A DNA stretch of 64,000 bases from Setophaga petechia (lineage: Eukaryota; Chordata; Aves; Passeriformes; Parulidae): positions 496,001 through 560,000 of the forward strand of contig JANCRA010000175.1 of the NCBI GenBank assembly GCA_024362935.1, in the 5' to 3' direction. The notes below the pieces were generated by a model. It saw nothing but the letters and a program-made list of their open reading frames with translations. It ran no database searches and had not been told where the DNA came from. Of this stretch, positions 61,801-64,000 are shown piece by piece; position 1 is the stretch's first letter, and each line of letters begins with the position of its first letter. The translations under genes and the position numbers were made by a program.

Positions 61801-63775
61801 GGTCTGCCTGGTACACAGACAGCACCTTCCTGCCTGTGGCACTTCCCTCTAGAGAAAATCAGTCTCAATGCTGCTCCAGAGCTCTGGGGTCTTAGTTTTT
61901 ATTCAGATTGTTTGCCTCTACATCTATTTTTGTGTATGTTGTTTTTGCAGAATATGAGGCACAAAGAACTCCCAAACAAGTGCAAGGTGTCTGGGAAGTA
62001 GAGCCAGCTGTGAAGGCTGGACTGGATGTTACTCCTCAAATCTGCCACCAAACCTGGACCAAGAAGGATGAGGAATGCTGAATTTAATACCTTGCACTTC
62101 ATTTATGTGTGTGAGGATGCCCAGAAATAAACCAGCAAGGCAGTGCAGAACTGGGACAAAAGGGCTTCAGGACTATGGAGAGCTGACCTCAGGCTGGTGG
62201 TCCCAGCACATCACAAAAACAATTATGGCTGTCCTGCTTGTGAATGCACCTTTTGGCTTTCCTTTTGCCAGAATCTTCTCTCCCTGCAGCCCAGCTTCCA
62301 GAAAAGATCCCAGAGTTTGCAGCAAGAGCAGCACAGGAGCTCATCCCATCTTTACTCATGCAGCTTCTTGTGTTTCTGGTCCTGGCTGAGCTTCCACCAC
62401 CTCTCCCTGCTCCCTGTCAGCCCCAAAGCCAGCTGATCCCACTGCCTGCAGAGAACAGCTCTTCCCTTCCAGAGGGTGCATTAAATCCCCTCACACAGCT
62501 CTGCTTCTCCAGCCCCAGCTCTCTGACAGAATGGAGAAAAACCTCAAACTCCAGCAGAACAACATCCAGCCCCAGCTGCAACGTTCTCATCTTCTCCTGG
62601 CTTCTACAGGGAAGTTTAAAATTTTCCAGAATTTAATCAAGTACATGGCAGAAATTTTAGGCATTCTCTAGAAGGTTGTCCAAGAAAAACAAGAAAACTC
62701 TTGGAAATATTGTGCTTGTCAACACAAGGAGTGTAGCCATGCCCATCTGGCATACACCTGTATAGACCTTGGCCATGTCCAAGAAAAGCAGAAGGAAGAC
62801 ATCAAGCTCCTGCAAAAGCTTTTTTTAACATGTTTTTTTGCTCCTGTGCCTGACTGCAGGGCTTGAGGGAACCAAGTAGGTCCACCCTTGATCCTCTCTG
62901 TGGGGAAAAGACATCCTTGAGGCATTTGGTATCAGAGTGTTCATCCTGCACTTTAAAAAATGTTAGAGGTCGATGAGGTGATAATATTTTCATTAGAAAA
63001 TGTACCTGTGTGACTCCTGGAAGGCTGCTGAACTCCCTACAGCTCCAACAAATCATCTCCCTGCCTGCTTGTCTCTGGATTACACTAAACACAGCTGGCA
63101 CCCCAACACAGGCAATGCCTTTTCCTGATGCCATCCTGAGTTTAGCATTTAGGAATCCTCTGAGTGATCAATGTAACAATGCAGGACATCTGTCTGAGGC
63201 TGTTTTATCAGTCATGTGTGTGATGCCTTCTGCATCATAACATGCTCTCAGGCAAGTTCTGCAGGGCTGCTGTGTCAGGATTCCTCAGAAGCCAAACCAA
63301 ACCAACAGAAAACTTGTGACAAGGAGCATATTTTAGTGTGGTGCTAAACACATCACCAGCCACTAAGACTCACAGATGTAACGTGGCAGAAGCACAAAAG
63401 GCACCCTGTGCTTGGGATGAGGCTTCCCACAGGTAGCAGGCTTTGCTGACAGCACTAGGATGGTTTTGCACTATTTTTCCATTCCACTGTTCTTGAGATC
63501 TGAGGAAGATTTCGCCTTCATTTTTGTGAAGTTCTGTCAGGCCTATTGATCTTTGCTTTTATGACAGTCAGATAAATCCACACAGCTTAGTCCTGCCAGC
63601 CCTTTGGCTGTTTTCCCTCTCTCTTTTTCTGGTTTCTTTTTAAGATTCTCTTCACAGGAGGAAGTCAGTCATCACCTGTGCCTGGCCCTTTGATGGAGGC
63701 TCTTTTACAGTGCAGAGGTTTGTCTTTCATCAGAGGTTTGTCTCTCATCCCTGATCCTCCCAAAGCAGCCCAGGG
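58813..63775. other. Intergenic sequence
   Basis: No gene, RNA gene or repeat family recognised. Several 80-155 codon open frames occur but show no conserved motif, start context or splice pattern that I can support. Confidence 0.5.
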
Positions 63776-63960
63776 GCTGCGGCCGCACCCACGGCTGCCA
63801 GCGTTTGAGCCGTTTGTGCTTTCACATTTTGGGTGGTGATGTCAGCCCCGTTCCCTACATCCCACCCTCGTGTTCCTGAGGGCTGTGAAGTGCCTCCCTT
63901 GCTGCTCCAGTCCCGTCCATTCACCTCCTTCAGTGACTCAGTGCTCGAGAGCAAAGCTCA
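63776..63960. promoter_or_regulatory. CpG-enriched patch near the window end
   Basis: About ten CpGs occur in 185 bases, including GCGGCCGC, against a CpG-poor background. An AP-1-like TGACTCA lies at about 63,934. It may be a small CpG island or enhancer; the sequence alone cannot show which, and its neighbourhood is cut off by the window end. Confidence 0.3.
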
Positions 63961-64000
63961 TCTGAGCAGCCTTTTATTCAGGATGTCTGAGCCACTCACA

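Noticed and set aside
34446..64000. Searched by eye for exons of PDE3A, the neighbour expected downstream of AEBP2 from mammalian gene order.
   Set aside because: No PDE3A-like coding sequence was recognised; the gene is probably farther away.
1..64000. tRNA, rRNA, CRISPR arrays, bacterial-type operons, and retroviral gag/pol/env genes.
   Set aside because: None was recognised; the spliced gene, CR1 and LTR content indicate vertebrate nuclear DNA, and all LTRs appear solo.

Overview
The window is vertebrate nuclear DNA, most probably from a songbird (passerine). It is AT-rich with long introns, carries CR1-type LINE 3' ends, and holds avian/passerine-type LTRs. Species assignment is inference; no searches were run.

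The one gene I can support is AEBP2 on the + strand. It encodes the C2H2 zinc-finger accessory subunit of Polycomb Repressive Complex 2 (PRC2.2 form). Seven coding exons (exon 2 to the terminal exon, mammalian numbering) chain in phase with GT..AG junctions: 10459-10666, 14181-14288, 21713-21899, 27282-27406, 29002-29069, 30565-30678 and 32314-32344. Together they encode 279 residues after a split Ser codon, plus the stop. They cover three zinc fingers, the basic KR-rich segment and the C-terminal SUZ12/RBBP4-binding region. The GC-rich first exon of the long isoform is not present, so it must lie upstream. An AT-rich 3' UTR runs to about 34,445.

Region by region. 1-10,458 is intron 1 or upstream sequence, with a small CpG-rich patch (3,541-3,740), a long imperfect hairpin (4,109-4,189) and, directly against exon 2, a tandem array of ~119-bp units. 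10,667-32,313 holds introns 2-7, with a probable solo LTR, an ATT/AAT microsatellite, a 37-bp minisatellite and a CR1 scrap. 34,446-64,000 looks intergenic: two more solo LTRs, a CR1 end, a 43-bp minisatellite, a 115-bp tandem duplication and a dispersed direct repeat pair, with no convincing coding gene.

The most unusual structure is the array at 9,548-10,458. Each ~119-bp unit carries a copy of the exon 2 splice acceptor and the first codons of exon 2, so the acceptor has been amplified upstream of itself. The copy nearest the gene keeps a perfect acceptor 119 bp before the real one, and its use would bring an in-frame stop. Exon 2 also has a weak donor and, compared with the mammalian protein from memory, unusually many substitutions in and before the first zinc finger, whereas the other exons look nearly invariant. 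A second feature of note is a possible small intron spanning the normal stop codon in the last exon, which would change the C-terminus.
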